NCBI GenBank assembly: GCA_964615795.1 | Contig: CAZTQR010000117.1 | Location: forward strand, 1-6,384 | Reading direction: 5' to 3' | Origin: JADJAH01 sp964615795 | GTDB taxonomy: Bacteria > Bacteroidota > Ignavibacteria > Tepidaquicellales > Tepidaquicellaceae | DNA: 6,384 bases | In this document: one piece after another, positions 6,096 through 6,384 of the stretch | Position numbering within the stretch: the first letter of the stretch is position 1 | How the letters are laid out: each line of letters starts with the position of its first letter | The notes under the pieces: generated by a model | The model's input: the letters and a program-made list of their open reading frames with translations, nothing else | Told to the model about the DNA's origin: nothing | The model's database searches: none | Program-made: the position numbers and the translations under genes

Positions 6096-6220
6096 CATTT
6101 CAAATCAACTTGCCAATACTTGCAATGCATCTCAATGCCGTCCAAAACATTTTCGTAAAGAAGTGAAAGTTAAGAAAACAGATCGATATTAAACACTTTT
6201 CCGAATGTCGAAGGAACTAC

Positions 6221-6271
6221 CCGTCCGCCTGTCAAGTAACAGTTCATTTGAAGCGAAAACGGCGGACAGGC
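6221..6271. repeat. GC-rich inverted repeat, first unit
   Basis: Here gtccgcc (6223-6229) pairs with ggcggac (6261-6267), and the overlapping gcctgtc (6228-6234) pairs with gacaggc (6265-6271). Both arms are phase-shifted pieces of an 8-base unit GTCCGCCT, so two alternative hairpins are possible. The stretch 6096-6220 before it is AT-rich and shows no gene or site that I can support. Confidence 0.45.
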
Positions 6272-6301
6272 ATCAGCATAATTGCCGTTAAGAAATTGTG
6301 A

Positions 6302-6358
6302 GCGAAGGCGTGAGCCTGCCCGAAAGATACTAAACTTGAACACTCTTCGCAGGCGGGC
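6302..6358. repeat. GC-rich inverted repeat, second unit
   Basis: Here gcgaag (6302-6307) pairs with cttcgc (6345-6350), gcctgc (6314-6319) with gcaggc (6349-6354), and gcccg (6318-6322) with cgggc (6354-6358). The arms are built on GCCCGCCT, one base different from the unit at 6221-6271. It may be a REP-like intergenic element. The last 26 bases of the window (6359-6384) hold nothing I can identify. Confidence 0.4.
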
Positions 6359-6384
6359 GAGAATTTCCTGTTTGACGAACCCAA

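Noticed and set aside
6221..6365. CRISPR array
   Set aside because: The repeats are short, inverted rather than direct, and do not have regular spacers.

Overview
The window looks like a piece of a draft or metagenome-derived scaffold from the Bacteroidota/Chlorobiota/Ignavibacteria (FCB) group. The signs are: promoter-like motifs of the Bacteroidota type (TTTG, about 19-20 bases, then TAnnTTTG) upstream of two transcription units; starts with little or no Shine-Dalgarno signal on the minus strand; a secreted Asp-box (BNR) protein with a dockerin-like C-terminal tail of a type common in Ignavibacteria-like genomes; and a carboxyltransferase closest in style to Bacteroidota acyl-CoA carboxylases. 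The lineage is an inference from motifs, not a search result. A run of exactly 100 Ns (1630-1729) marks a scaffold join of unknown true length.

Left part, plus strand (1-1195): the end of a ClpB-like chaperone reading frame that enters the window within its first AAA+ domain and stops at the very start of the coiled-coil middle domain. It overlaps by ATGA a 155-residue predicted secreted protein of unknown function. The missing second half of ClpB is the most important anomaly here. It is either a real truncation or a deletion/assembly join.

Middle, minus strand (1196-2337): one probable gene, broken by the N gap, for a secreted protein with a signal peptide, Asp-box (sialidase-like beta-propeller) repeats and a terminal pair of dockerin/EF-hand calcium-binding loops. 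Its stop codon abuts the stop of the plus-strand gene inside one TGATCA palindrome. A 265-base leader (2338-2602) holds a candidate promoter and nested inverted repeats.

Right-centre, minus strand (2603-5735): tRNA-Leu(UAG), then clpX, then the beta (carboxyltransferase) subunit of a biotin-dependent acyl-CoA carboxylase. They are closely spaced and probably read largely from one promoter in front of the tRNA. No clpP and no biotin-carboxylase subunit are present.

Right end (5736-6384) is essentially non-coding. It contains the tRNA promoter inside a 10-bp inverted repeat, one doubtful 70-codon ORF, and a GC-rich repeat-like stretch with two hairpin pairs built from related GYCCGCCT units. 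I see no CRISPR array, phage module, transposase or clearly new defence system.
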